This document shows positions 22,688 to 34,030 of a DNA stretch of 64,000 nt, piece after piece. The DNA comes from Hygrocybe punicea (Eukaryota > Basidiomycota > Agaricomycetes > Agaricales > Hygrophoraceae): positions 4,836,001 to 4,900,000 of the forward strand of contig OY744467.1 of assembly GCA_963556145.1 (NCBI GenBank). The letters are read 5' to 3'. A model generated the notes under the pieces. It searched no databases and was not told where the DNA came from. It saw only the letters and a list, made by a program, of their open reading frames with translations. A program made the position numbers and the translations under genes. Positions within the stretch are counted from its first letter, which is position 1; the number at the start of each line of letters is the position of its first letter.

Positions 22688-24561
22688 ATGGAAATTGATC
22701 CGGCCCTTGGGTTTGGGCATCTACCTCTGGCACCAGGTGCACAACAGCATGCACAGTTTCGGATTCAAATGGGGACTCAGATACCCACCTCACATCATGA
22801 TGGGTTCAATTTTTCTCTCTTGACGCCCTCGATTCCCTCTTCTAGTATTCCTCCAGCTCCGCAACAGATGTATCCTGATTCTTCATCTATTACACATCAG
22901 AATCTCCCGGTCATGTCGGATCTGGCACTTACAGCGATAGTGCCAAGGGCGTATCCCACAGACCTTGCTCAGGGACGTATGCAACCTTGGCCTCCACCTA
23001 CTGTACCATACCAATTGAATCCTGGTGGAAACCTTGAGAAAGGCGGCGTTATTCGAGAGTTTGTGATGGTTGAAACATGGATCCATTACCTTGAGCATGA
23101 AGTGCAAGCACTGCAGAATGAAAAAAGACAGCTGCACGAAGCACTTAACTCTGTACAATCTTTCATGGACCAAAGGCTCACCGCTATAGAAAAGAAGTAT
23201 GATGAGCGCCTCGCTTTGCTTGCCGCCACGCAAACGGTTCTGACTTGTGCTCGAGATTCCAAAAGCAAAGATATGGGCGATGGGTCTGATGACAAGTCTG
23301 GTGATGAAAAATGTGAACTGCAGATACAAGCGAAGAAAAGTATGGATGCCGCAAACCATACAAAAATTAAGGTACCTTATAAATTCTCCATTCAGTAATA
23401 ATTGCATTAACGACAATCATTTTGAGCAACTCACCAATGTCATGTTTTGCAAGTTTTTGGGGGTTGCCAAACTTACCGAGAAGGAACACTTCCCCATTGC
23501 TACAGATGATGACGATGAGGACCTACCTTTTGTTCATGGCTCCGAAGATGTTCGTCAAGTTCGTTTGCTATGGAACAAATCACGAAAAGACCCACAGAAC
23601 CACAAAGCAATTATGAAGATATCTGAGTTTGCGAAATCACACGGTCGTGATTATGTCTCTGAAGCCGCTAGCCTTCTTGGGGTCATCACGCAAGGAGACC
23701 TTGATCAGAGGTTCTTCAAAAAGTATGAGGCTCTTCAAAAGGTGTGGCGAGGAACGAGTGGTTGAAAGGCGACTAAACCAGGCGATGGCCTAACTAAGAA
23801 TAAACATGATAACCGTGCACGAGGGGTGAGTCGAACATTTACTTAACATTGAATTACTGATGCACATTATGATCTAGAAACTTGAGGTTCGAGAGCGTAA
23901 ACGGGAGAAGCTTCCTGGAGATTCTGAATGGAGGGCTGCTAAGTACAATGCTGCATTCACAATACAACAAATGTCAGATGATGAGGATACATTTGACGGG
24001 GAAGGGAAACTCATACCGAACATTTATACTTCCTGAGCTCCGGACAGCCGCTCAATCATTGTGAGTGAACAATTACATATATTTTCATGAGCTGATGGTC
24101 ACATCAACAGGTAAACAAATTATTTGAGGCAATTGACACCGTTCCTGATCCACAGGCTTCAGCACAGTATGTTAGACGTGAATGTGGAGACAAAGGAACA
24201 GCCACCTCCAATTACAAAAAACCTGGTTGGGTGAGCACATTGATGGATGGTAGACCCTACGTGGTTGAAATCAAACACCGATTTTGGCCATCCAAAGTGC
24301 ATTGCTGAGAATGGGAAAGCGTGGGGTGACACCGAAGATCCTGATGAGATTGAGTTGCAGATGAAACAAGCAACAGAAGAGAAAGCAGAGCTGAAGTGTA
24401 AACGGGTCATCCATGATGGAGAAGGGAATGCTGGTGCATCCGTGAAGAAGAAAGCAAAGAGAACACGGAAGGGGAATAAAAAAGGGAAAGACATTCCAGG
24501 AAAATCGAGAGCCACAACTGTGGGGGTCGAAGATGGGGAAGAGGAATTAGTATTTGACTAG
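22688..24561 (+). pseudogene. Coiled-coil transposon-associated gene, degraded
   Basis: Exon 1 (22688-23371) encodes a Pro-rich N-terminus and a coiled coil (about residues 130-180, Leu-Glu-His-Glu-Val-Gln-Ala-Leu-Gln-Asn-Glu). Exon 2 (23427 on) encodes the conserved block with Asn-Val-Met-Phe-Cys-Lys-Phe-Leu-Gly-Val and Val-Arg-Leu-Leu-Trp-Asn-Lys-Ser-Arg-Lys-Asp. Later exons have Arg-Glu-Arg-Lys-Arg-Glu-Lys-Leu and a Lys-rich tail ending at 24561. Homologous Agaricomycete proteins (from memory) read through, but here TGA codons at 23763 and 24034 interrupt the conserved reading, and the frame also shifts near 24,230-24,250. Both TGA fit CGA to TGA. Its pairing with DUF6698 recurs in mushroom genomes. 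Confidence 0.65.
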
Positions 24562-24875
24562 ATGACGGCAGCATTGTCTTCGTCATTGTCTTCAAAAGCT
24601 TCATCAGGTTCAGCGCCACACTGTATTTTTGTCTCATTAGTAGTGCAAAATTGATCCCGAATGCAATGAGTACACACATGATCAAAAGATATTGAGATCC
24701 AGACCATTTTATTTATCTTGAACAGATGAACCAGGATCAGTGCTAAGGGACAGTCAATAGATGTCGCTGGTATGATCTCATGAGGGTGGAATTGGTTTTG
24801 ATTGGAAACATGAATCCCTAAGATGGATTGACTGATAACTGTTATGGCGTAGGAATTGTCGGAAGTGTGGATGAC
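24562..24875. other. No gene seen
   Basis: 314 bp between the convergent ends of the coiled-coil gene and the Tnp2-like gene. No repeat or ORF recognised. Confidence 0.5.
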
Positions 24876-27800
24876 TTACAATAAATCCCAGGGCATGTGC
24901 GGTAACTCCTGATCAGAAAAAAGCCGTTGCACGATGGCACATACATGGAGTGGCTTGCCTGAATCCTGGATCTGCACTGCAAATATATCCTTGATCTGCG
25001 CTGGCACACGGGTGCCTCCATACTCGATAAAAGCAAAAGAGTCAGCCTTGCTCCGTGTATTCGAAGTTGAGCCATAGCGAAGACCATCTTTACGAACATA
25101 TTGCAGCCTTCTCGCAACTTTAGAGCCAATGAAAGATATTCCTTCTTCAAGGGAAAGCTCACGGCGCAAGCGTAAGTCTGGCCAGAGTTGTCGACAATGA
25201 TTGAACAGAAGAGTGTATAAGTCTGTGCCGTTCGCGCCTGGGCTGCTGAGATTTATGGTGTGGAGATTTGTGGGCTTGGGAAGTCGTTTGGGAAGGGAGA
25301 CACGGTCGGCTGATGCTTCACCATGAAAGATGGCAATCTGTGTCATCATACCGCCCTGTTCTTTTGATGCCTCAGTGTTGATGATCCATTCGACTAGCCT
25401 GCGTTCATGAGGGGATGCATCTGGAGGGAGACCAAGGAGGAGTTCATATATGAGGTGAGTCTGTACCCAATTTCGAAGCATTGTCAACTCCATTTGACCG
25501 CCATTGTGACCATTGTGATTCACTTTCTCCAGCATGCCATTGAACCGTTTGAAAGCGAAGAGCCACCATGCGTAAATTGGTCCGAAGATCTTTATCATGC
25601 CTGAGAAGTGCATCATGATGTGGTGATTTATTGTCAAAGGAGCACCAAGAAGGATCATACACTGGCGGTAGTTTGCGAGATACATCTGCCTGGCTTTGGC
25701 CTGAGTCATCGAAATAACCTTTGTCAAGAGCATCCGGACACCGACACATAGCAAGATAATGGTGTCATAGAGAGTTTTGCGTCTGCAAGAGTGGGTTGTC
25801 TTGACAATCTCTGTTGGTAAAATCGGCGGTTCCGTGTCTGGAATTTCATCATCTTGGTCCTTCCATGCCCACCAGAGTATGACAGGTGTCACAGTGAGGA
25901 GTCGCCTCCACTCGTCTGCTTTCTTTAAGGATTGGTTTTCACCAAGCTAAAAGATCCGGATGAAGTGAACCAGTTTTTTTGCTTCCAGGGTGTCATGAAA
26001 AAGGCTTACATTTCTAGGTAGCCGTGTAATGTGGCTAGGCCACCGAATAATATTGATGATATCTTCAAATTGTTGTTTGGCAGAATTAGCTCCTCCAGCA
26101 CCAGGAAACATATGTGCAGCAAAGAGAAGTCTCATGAATAGATAAGCGACGATGCCTAATGAGTTGCCATTGATATAAATAGATGTGGCGATACGTAGAT
26201 TGCGTACCAAGGAAAATGCAGTGCATGAAGTCAAGTGCAGTTTGCCAAGAGGGATGCCAGCCAGGAATTAAATCAAGTGAAGCCCAACGAACTCCATGGT
26301 GGGTCAAAATGGTGTTCTGGCGTGGGATTGGAGCGTCTCGAGAATAATACTTCTGTTTCAACATCTCATAGTCGTCTCGCATAACAAAGGCTAATGATAC
26401 AGATAGTAAGAGAAGACATTGAGAAAGGCACGTTCACGGTGGATTAGTTGTGCCTGGACAGTCACGTGATCTGATTCCCACGGTTTGTCGTAGTCAGTAG
26501 CTGATCTGATGTGGTAGATAGTTCCTATCTCAGTCTTTGCTAGCTTTCCAGCGAGGCTTCCTCAGCCAGTTCCCTCAGCAGCCTCTGACCCACTCCAACG
26601 GACCATGCTCCTGGTAGCCTTGTGCTCGGTTGACATCCAGAAGAAGACATCGGCACCAAGGACATGGATTCATATCAGCACTATGCCCTGCTGTTCCAGA
26701 TATCTTGTGTGCACCGGGAGTGTCACAGTTGTTGCAAGAAAAATCGGCGTAGACTTCTTCTTGGCCAAGATTGACATCTTTGTCATCATAGATCTCCATC
26801 GGAACACCTAGAATTGTAATTATCTTACTGATACGTTAACATGTGGACTGCTAACCTTGTTTGAGTTTACAGACGTCGCGTACAATAGGCTCAAAGCAAT
26901 TGTTTAGTTGCTCGGTCATTGGTTCTGCTGGACCGGGAGTAATTGCAAGACACAGGACATTCACTTGCAGGAATCGTTGTTCACGAACAAGGTCAGATAT
27001 TGCGACATAGACGGGCCCTGATGAGTTAGTGATGCCGAAGTTCAGTTCGGTCCGGTTCCAACCCTTTTTGGCGGAACCGCGAACTGAACTTCGGGTCCGG
27101 TTTGGCGCATGGCCAAACCTGGACCCGGACGGCATTGAACTGTTTCTCCACGTTCGGTCTGGGTTCAGACGCGGTCTGAACCCCGGACCGAGGTGGGCTC
27201 ACCCCATGAGCTCCGTTCTCCTCGTGAATGGCAGGCACGTATCAATCGATACGGCGCTACACTTTGCGAGGTAGTTGGGCTGCGGGGGAGCCATCTGGCG
27301 CTGCTGCTGCCGCCGCTGTCACTGCTGCCGTTGCTGCCGCTGCCGGCGCTGCTGCTGCTGCCGTCGCCATTGCTGCTGCCGGCGCTGCTGCTGCTGCCAT
27401 CGCCGTTGCTGCTGCCACTGCTGCTGCTGCTGTTGTGGCCATTGCTGCTGCCGCCGTTGCTGCTGCCGCCGTTGCTGCTGTTGCTGTTGCTGCTGCTGCT
27501 GGCATTGCTGCTGCTGCTGGCCGTCATAGTTGTGGTTGCCGTTGTTGTTGCCGCCGCTGGTGGTGATGTTGGATGGCTTTGGCTGTTGCCGCTGCCGCTG
27601 CTGCTGCTGCTGCTGCCGTTGCTGCCGGCGCTGCTGCTTCCGCTGTTGCTGCTGCTGCTGGCCGTTGCTGTTGTCGTTGCCTGGTTGCCGTTGCCTTTTC
27701 CGTTGCTGTTGCTGCCGCTGGTGGTGGTGGTGGTGGTGGTGGTGTTGCGGCTGCACCGCGTCCGTTGGCATTGCGTTGGCATTGGCATTCATCTTGTGCC

Positions 27801-29449
27801 AATGTGGTTGCGATGTGGTCACAGTCGAGTTGCCTGCCGCAAATAATATTAGTAAAGTTAAGAAAAAAATGGAAACTTACCTTTGAACACAACACAATTT
27901 GTGTTGTGTTCAACCCACGTTGAAGTTGCTGTGTTGCGTGAAAGGTCACGGCCGGTCACATGATGCCATTTAACACGAAATAGTAAGTAAAGAAATACGA
28001 AAAACAAATGAAATAAATACCTTAAAAATATCCACGTTCGCGGTTTGGACGCGGTTTGGAGCCGTTCAGGAAATCCGGCAGGCCTCAAAACCCAGAAGTG
28101 AACCCGCGGTCCGGTTCAGCACTTGGCTGAACTTAGACCGAACTTAGGGTTCGGTTCGGGGTTTGAACCGGGTTCGGCTAGGTTCGGAACCGAACTACGG
28201 CAACACTATGATGAGTGCGGTCTATTTTCTAGGGTGCCAAACCTGGATGAGGAATCAGATCAGCACTAATGGAAACTGGAGATGCATGCTTTTACCAATC
28301 AATGTTGATGCTCATATGTAAACCAAATCGATGCTCAGAGATGCGGCGCTCCGTGTCTTCTCCTGTCGCAATGTCCCTAACAGTTCCAAGGTTGCCTACT
28401 TCTCGCTTGATCCCCATCTTGAGGTCATGCCAGATCTTGCCGTCGTGCATATCTGTCATAAGGTAGTCATCGTTGTCATTTTTTCCAATTGGGGTGTTAT
28501 GGCTGTTGCGTATAAGCTTGCGGAAACCTTTGCGGCGAACCAGGCAACGTATGCTTTGAATAAGTGAAACCTGGGGTAAAATTTTCAGTGCACGGCATTT
28601 GGGACGCCCTTTTGCATCAGTGTATTCTTCATATATTTGACTGAGGCATCCCGGAGTAGTACAGTTTGCGTTTTCTTTTGTCGTCATCTCGAAGGGTGTA
28701 AAGTGCTTCCAACAAAGAGAGCAGATTGCATACTGAATGATCCACTGGTCGGGGTCAATGCCGAGCCTGCATTTTGCACTCGCAAGTGTCCGTACAGGGC
28801 GAGGATGGTCAGGAAGTACACCAGCACCATTGAGAGCATCGAGAGTTATGTTGAGATTTTCATTTGTTTGCTTGACCAACATATTGCCAAAGACATTGTT
28901 CATGACTGCCTGGAGATAAGCGATGTGGACACAAGAGAGTTCAGGTTCAGAATAAGCCGGGGGAACAATAGGACCAATGTCCACAGGATCGACATCATGC
29001 TCAGCGTCAGGACCATCAGGCATCTCCACTGGCAAATAGACAGTATCTTGAGGCGGGGCAACAAGATCCCTTCATGGTCGAATGTGTTCCTGGGCTAGCA
29101 GAAGTTCCCCCAAGTCCCCATTGACTGCAGCATCTTGACCGAGATTGATAGTATGATTAACTTGATCAGCCTCTTCTGGATGATTGTTCAAGCTGCCAGT
29201 GGACCGCGGGACCTGACCAGAAGGATCTCTGTTTGTGTCAAGGGCTTGTAAGGAACGAGAAGCTCACGTGGGCTGCATGCAAGATGAGTACGGTGCTGGG
29301 GTAGTACAATTGGCAACAGGCCGCACTGGCAAGAGCGGCGCGGGCCCATTTTTCTTGAGATGTTTCCTAGCAAGCTTTTGAGATATCTGGTGCAAGATAG
29401 GATCTAATTTGTAGCATTTCCAACAAGGGCAAGAGATGTTGCCAGCCAT
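24876..29449 (-). pseudogene. Tnp2-like (CACTA/Plavaka-type) transposase, interrupted
   Basis: Minus-strand gene read from ATG 29449. The N-terminus is Cys-Pro-Cys-Trp-Lys-Cys. The large exon 29035-28292 has a zinc-binding look (Cys-Ser-Leu-Cys-Trp-Lys-His ... Cys-Thr-Thr-Pro-Gly-Cys). Next come Gly-Pro-Val-Tyr-Val-Ala-Ile-Ser-Asp-Leu, Glu-Gln-Leu-Asn-Asn-Cys, Cys-Asn-Asn-Cys-Asp-Thr-Pro-Gly-Ala with Cys-Pro-Trp-Cys, and the C-terminal exon 25892-24876 (about 338 aa). This order is that of Tnp2-family transposases of Agaricomycetes. It is broken by TGA at 29264 and 29072 and by a 1.18-kb MITE at 27027-28208. Removing the MITE and one 8-bp duplication restores the frame across Arg-Pro-His-Ser-Ser-Gly-Pro. 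Terminal repeats of the parent element were not identified. Confidence 0.75.
27027..28208 (-). mobile_element. hAT-like MITE copy 1 with CTG-rich core
   Basis: Ends are TAGTGATGCCGAAG (left) and the complement of TAGTGTTGCCGTAG (right), with a perfect 8-bp duplication TGATGAGT at 27019-27026 and 28209-28216. The 8-bp duplication and TAGTG-type terminus are hAT hallmarks. Subterminal zones are degenerate GGTTCGG/CCGAACC repeats. The core (about 27290-27765) is CTG/CCG trinucleotide repeat. No transposase is present. Long ORFs in all frames are repeat translations. Confidence 0.85.
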
Positions 29450-29684
29450 TCGAGGGGGAGCACACAGACGCGATCGGTGATCACGTGCGGACGTGCAGAC
29501 TTAAATGCTCAAGTTTTTTATCACGGTACATTATCGGATAATTTTCGTAACTTGCTCAAGGTGACGAGAATCTACTTCTGTCATATTTTCAATTGATCAT
29601 ATTCCCATCACATTCAAGTCAACTTCTGGAATTTCTGAGAATACGACGAAATAACATTTTGGCTCTTTACGCTGTGAACTCTCA
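29450..29684. other. No gene seen
   Basis: AT-rich sequence upstream of the Tnp2-like gene and before the foldback element. Nothing recognised. Confidence 0.5.
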
Positions 29685-30061
29685 CACATCAGGAGTTCCA
29701 ACTTTTAGTCGGGATCTAAAGTGATTTCTAAAGTTAGCAGAAAAATATAATCTTTAGATTTACATTTAGGCCTAGTCTAAATATTGAATTTAAGTCATGG
29801 ATAAATACACTTCTAAATCATTTATTTATTTTCATCTTTAGGTTATTCTTGCTATCAAAATAATTATCAGATCTAAATTGTAAGGGGAAAACATAATTTA
29901 GTTTCAAGTTTACTCAAAATTTCTAGTCCAAATTTAGGCATCACTTAAAGGCAGGCCAAAATTAAAACTTTTGGTAGGATTAAAATAATAATTTTAATAG
30001 TTATCAAAACATAAGATTTCGGCAGCTATTTCAATTCAAAGTTGCCATCAGATCTAAAGCT

Positions 30062-30140
30062 ATTGCCCGCGCCATTGCCCGTCCATTGCCCACTCATCAC
30101 CCACCCATTGCCCACCCAACAACCACCCATCGCACTGCTG
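30062..30140. repeat. CCCATTGCCCACC tandem words
   Basis: Short degenerate tandem of CCATTGCCCAC; the complementary words recur at 33050-33112 next to the other arm of the foldback element. Confidence 0.7.
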
Positions 30141-30379
30141 TGCAGCTGGTCATCATTGTTCCATGGGCTTTGAGGGCATCCTACAATTCACCAACATCAA
30201 TCGGCATGGCGCCAGGCAGGGCCTAGGTGATGGCAGAGGCAGGGAGCCCTGATGGCATAGGCGAGGGAGATGGCATGGGCAAGGAGATGGGTATGATGCA
30301 GCCCACCATTGTCCACCCATTGTCCATCCACCGTCCGCCCATCTCCCAATGGACAAAATCATATGACCTCATGAGCCCA

Positions 30380-30950
30380 GCTCCAATGTCAATTGACGTG
30401 GTGGTGGGGTTGCGTGAGGTGATGACAGAGGTAGGGGGGATGGTGGGCAATAGGGGTGGGTGAGGGAGATGGTGGGGGAGGCGGAGAGGTGTGGGTGAGG
30501 GAGATGGTGGCATGGGGAGATGGCAGGGAGATGGCGTGGGCGATGGCGTGGGTGATGAGGGTGAGGGAGACAGCGTGGGGTGTAGGCGAGGGAGAGGGAT
30601 GGGAGAGCGGGGAAGGGAGATGGCGTGGGCATGATGCGATGGGAGGCCAAGGAGATGGCATAGGCGATGAGGGTGAGGGAGGTGGCATAGGTGACAAGGG
30701 TGGGGGAGATGGGGGGGGCAACAATGGAAAGGGAGATGGAATTGGGCAGGTGAGATGGCATGGGCAGGCATAGGCAGGTGACGTGGCATGGGTGGGGAGA
30801 CAGCGTGGATGTGAGGGCGATGGGCATGGGCGATGGGATGGGCGGTGGAGGTGGCGATGGGAGCGAGGGCGACGGAGATGGGTGATGATGGGCAATGGAG
30901 ATGGGTGTCATGCGTGGGCAGGGGATGGCATGTCATCATCATCATCCTGC
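30380..30950. repeat. G-rich GGGAGATGGCRTGGG minisatellite
   Basis: About 570 bp nearly free of C runs on the plus strand, composed of degenerate units such as GGGAGATGGC and GTGGGCGATGG. Translations of either strand (Pro/Ser/His-rich or Gly/Glu-rich) are repeat artefacts. Confidence 0.8.
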
Positions 30951-31399
30951 CGCTGCTCAGCAGCTGATGGTGGTGGCAGTGGTGGTGGTGATACTTGTCG
31001 CCATTGTCGTCTTGCCACTGCCGGATGGTGGTGGCGATCTTGTCGCCATTCCGTGGGGCCATTGCCATCATCGTCGCCATCGTCGTCATCCATCGTGGTG
31101 GTGGTGGTATTGGTAGTTGAGGAAGTGATGGTGGTGGTGAAGGTGGTGGTGAATGCCATTGCCATTGCCCCCTCGCTGGCTGGTATTCATATTCGATGGC
31201 AGTGGTCGTGGTCGTGTTTGTAGTGGTTGTGGTCATGGTCGTGGTCCATTGGGCCCTCATTATCATTGCCGCTGTTGGATTGATGATGGCTGGGGCGATG
31301 GCTGGGAGGGAGGTATGGTCAGCAATGGCTGGGCGATGAGCGCGCCCGATACCTGACACCCCCATTCCGCTGCTGTCATTGTCGTCATCGTTGCCTTGC

Positions 31400-31922
31400 T
31401 AGTGATGCCGAAGTTCGGTTCGGAACCGATCCGAACCTGGTTTGAACCGCGAACCGAACCACTGGTTCAGTTTGCGGTTCTGGCACTGACATGCGGTTCA
31501 AACCGCATTCAAACGCGGTTCAAACCGCGAACCGTAATGTATAGTTACCTACGTAGATACTCATTTAGATACTTAATTTTTCACATTTTTTTCTATGCAG
31601 TCGCGTGAACTTAGGTCATGTGACCTTAAACATACTCGCGCGAAACACTAACTTGAACGTTACTCAACAACCACGGTAAGTAACGGCCTCATACTATATT
31701 TTATTGACATTTTATTATATAGAACAGCCCCCCGTGGCCCACCTTGACCGCATAAAGAAGGCGCCCGCGGTCAACTCCACCCAACAACCTTCCTCGCGTT
31801 CCAACGCGAGTCGGAGTGAATCGATGGCAGCAGCGGCAGCAGCAGCAACGGCAGTGGCAATACCACATACCACCACCCCGACGACGACGATGACGATGAC
31901 GACGACGGCCAAATGACCGCAA

Positions 31923-31956
<34 letters not shown>

Positions 31957-32752
31957 GGCAACAGCAACAGCAGCAGCAGCGCAGCGGCAACGGCAACAGC
32001 AGCAGCAGCGGCAACAGCAGCAGCAGCAGCGGCAACGGCAACAGCAGCAGCAGCAACGGCAACAGCAGCAGCGGCAGCGGCAACGGCAACAGCAGCAGCA
32101 GCGGCAACGGCAGCAGCAGCAGCAGCAGCAGAGCAACACCGGCGGCAGCAGCCAGGTACGTCCCCCAAATCCAGTCCCAACGACATTGGCTAACGAGGGG
32201 AATGGACGAGGCGACGACGAAGACCCACCTCACGAACACGCCATAGCCGCGTCAATTGACGTGCGGACGCCCATAGGAAGTCCCCAGCCCCATCCAACCT
32301 CACGAAAACAGACGGAGCGTGTCAATTGACATGCCCCGTTCTTCGTGAGGTCATCAGCACGCGCGGACGCCCATGGAAAGTCCCCGGCCCCATCCAACCT
32401 CGCGAAAACAGATGGAGCATGTCAATTGACACGTCCCCGTTCTTCGCGAGGTAGGTAGCACGCGCGGACGCCCATGGGAAGTGCCTGGCCCCAACCCAAC
32501 CTCGCAAAAACAGACGGAGCCCCCCCATCTACCTCGTGAGGGTGACAGCCGCGTCAATTGACGCGCGTCTGGCCCGCGCGAGGTATTTGGAGGTGGGTTC
32601 GTGGTTCGAACCGCGTTTGAACGCAGACCGAACGCCGTGAAACCGTTCGACATGGTTCCGGTTTGGCATTTCGCTGAACCGAACCATCGGTTCTGGTTCC
32701 GGTTTTTCAAAAATAGCGAAAAACCGGACCGAACCGAACTTCGGCAACACTA
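31400..32752 (+). mobile_element. hAT-like MITE copy 2 with CAG-rich core
   Basis: Ends are TAGTGATGCCGAAG (left) and the complement of TAGTGTTGCCGAAG (right). A perfect 8-bp duplication, TGCCTTGC, lies at 31392-31399 and 32753-32760. The layout matches copy 1 in opposite orientation: GGTTC-rich subterminal zone, AT-rich stretch with ATGTGACC, CAG/CAA/CGG trinucleotide core (31827-32150), then GGTTC-rich end. It additionally holds a 100-bp tandem repeat. It is inserted in the foldback element. Confidence 0.85.
32264..32565 (+). repeat. About 100-bp tandem repeat, 3 copies
   Basis: CGGACGCCCAT recurs at 32264, 32364 and 32465. Each unit continues through CCCCATCCAACCTC, AAAACAGA, GTCAATTGAC and CCCGTTCTTCG. 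The third unit is partly diverged. It lies inside MITE copy 2. Confidence 0.8.
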
Positions 32753-34030
32753 TGCCTTGCTGCTGCCTGTTGGCAGTGGAGGTCATCGCCGTCATCTAGC
32801 TGGTGGTGCTGCCACTGATACTGCCATCTTTGTAGTCCTCATCGCCGTCCTTGTCTGCATCATCACTGTCATTCATCATCATCATCGCCACCACTCCTCC
32901 GGCCTCGCTGGTGATGACCATCATTGTTGTTGTCGTCAGTATCATTGTTTTTCTTGTAGTTGTTGTTGTTGTGACTTGTGACTGAACTAGCACTTACCCG
33001 ATCTAGACCCGTCGAAGACAATGACATCGTCTTATCCTAACGTGCACATGGGCAGCGAGTGCAATGAGTGGCAATGGGTTGGCAATGAGTGGGCAATGAG
33101 TGGGCGATGGGAGTGTACAATCACTTGAGTTCTGATGGAATCTTAACTTTTGATAACTCCCAAAATGGTACATTTTGAGACTCAATAAATTAAATATTTT
33201 AATTTCATCAAAATTATAACATTCAGTTTGTCTTTAAGTGATGCCTGAATGTGGACTAGCAAACCAGAGTAAACTCAAATCTAAATTATACTTTCCCTCC
33301 ACACTTTAGCACTGATGATTATTTTGATTGCAGGACTAATCTAAAGGCAAGAGAAAACAATTAATTTAGATATTTATTTATTTATGACTTAAATTCAATA
33401 TTTAAATTTGGCCCAAATGTAAATCCAAAGATTATATTTTGCTGCTAACTTTAGAAATAACTTTAGATCCCAACTAAATGTTGAAATTCCTGAAGTGTCA
33501 ATTTGTTCAAACCGAAATAACTCAAATGGAGTAATACAGCGGTAGGGCTGCAAATAAGTTCAGTTCGATTGCCATGATGCTTGAAACCCACTTAAATTCC
33601 CAAGCATCATCACCCCAAACTTCCTTGTCCAGATTGAAAGCCTCCATGGCCACATGCACAAAGCTCCCCTTGGGGAGCACACACTGGTTCCATGGGTAAC
33701 ATTGTTCTGTCTTTCAAGTGTACCACAGCATCCTGTGTCACCACTTGCAGTGACGAGTGCACTGGCAGGATTAATTGGAGGGATTTGTGTGAGACATTGT
33801 GCAAATAAGGAAGATTCGAAAGAATTTCATAAAATGAGTTGATTTCATCTGTCATTGATAGCTTCATTGATGTTGGAGCAATGGCAAGGAGCTCAGCACG
33901 CAGGTGGGTCTGAATTCTGAGCTAGGAGGAGAAATGTCCAGGTGAGGGTGAGGGATATGGTATCTGAGCCTGCAAACAGAAAAGTGTTGATATTATGCAG
34001 GATATCCTCATCTGAGATGCGTTGTTCCAG

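Larger units (their letters stand above)
29685..33498. mobile_element. 3.8-kb foldback element with about 350-bp inverted repeats
   Basis: Sequence at 29685-30025 is repeated inverted at 33135-33498 with roughly three-quarters identity, sharing TCAGGANTTNCAAC, GGGATCTAAAGT and GCATCACTTAAAG. Inside the arms both ends have CATTGCCCACTCAT-type tandem words (30062-30140 and, inverted, 33050-33112). The core has a G-rich minisatellite (30380-30950), GTGGTG and TTGTCGCCATT words, and a nested MITE. There is no transposase. Target duplication was not identified because the outer ends are diverged. Confidence 0.7.

Noticed and set aside
27165..27846. Long Ser/Gln/Leu/Ala-rich ORFs on both strands
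   Set aside because: They are translations of the CTG/CAG trinucleotide tract of a MITE; every frame is open for the same reason.
30223..31365. 380-residue Pro/His/Ser-rich ORF on the minus strand
   Set aside because: Reading of the G-rich minisatellite; composition fully explained by the repeat.
31701..32329. Poly-Gln and poly-Ala ORFs
   Set aside because: Same cause in MITE copy 2; no domain and no start or splice context.
32590..32720. GGTTCGAACC resembling a tRNA B box
   Set aside because: It is part of the degenerate GGTTC repeat; no A box, anticodon arm or acceptor stem could be folded around it.
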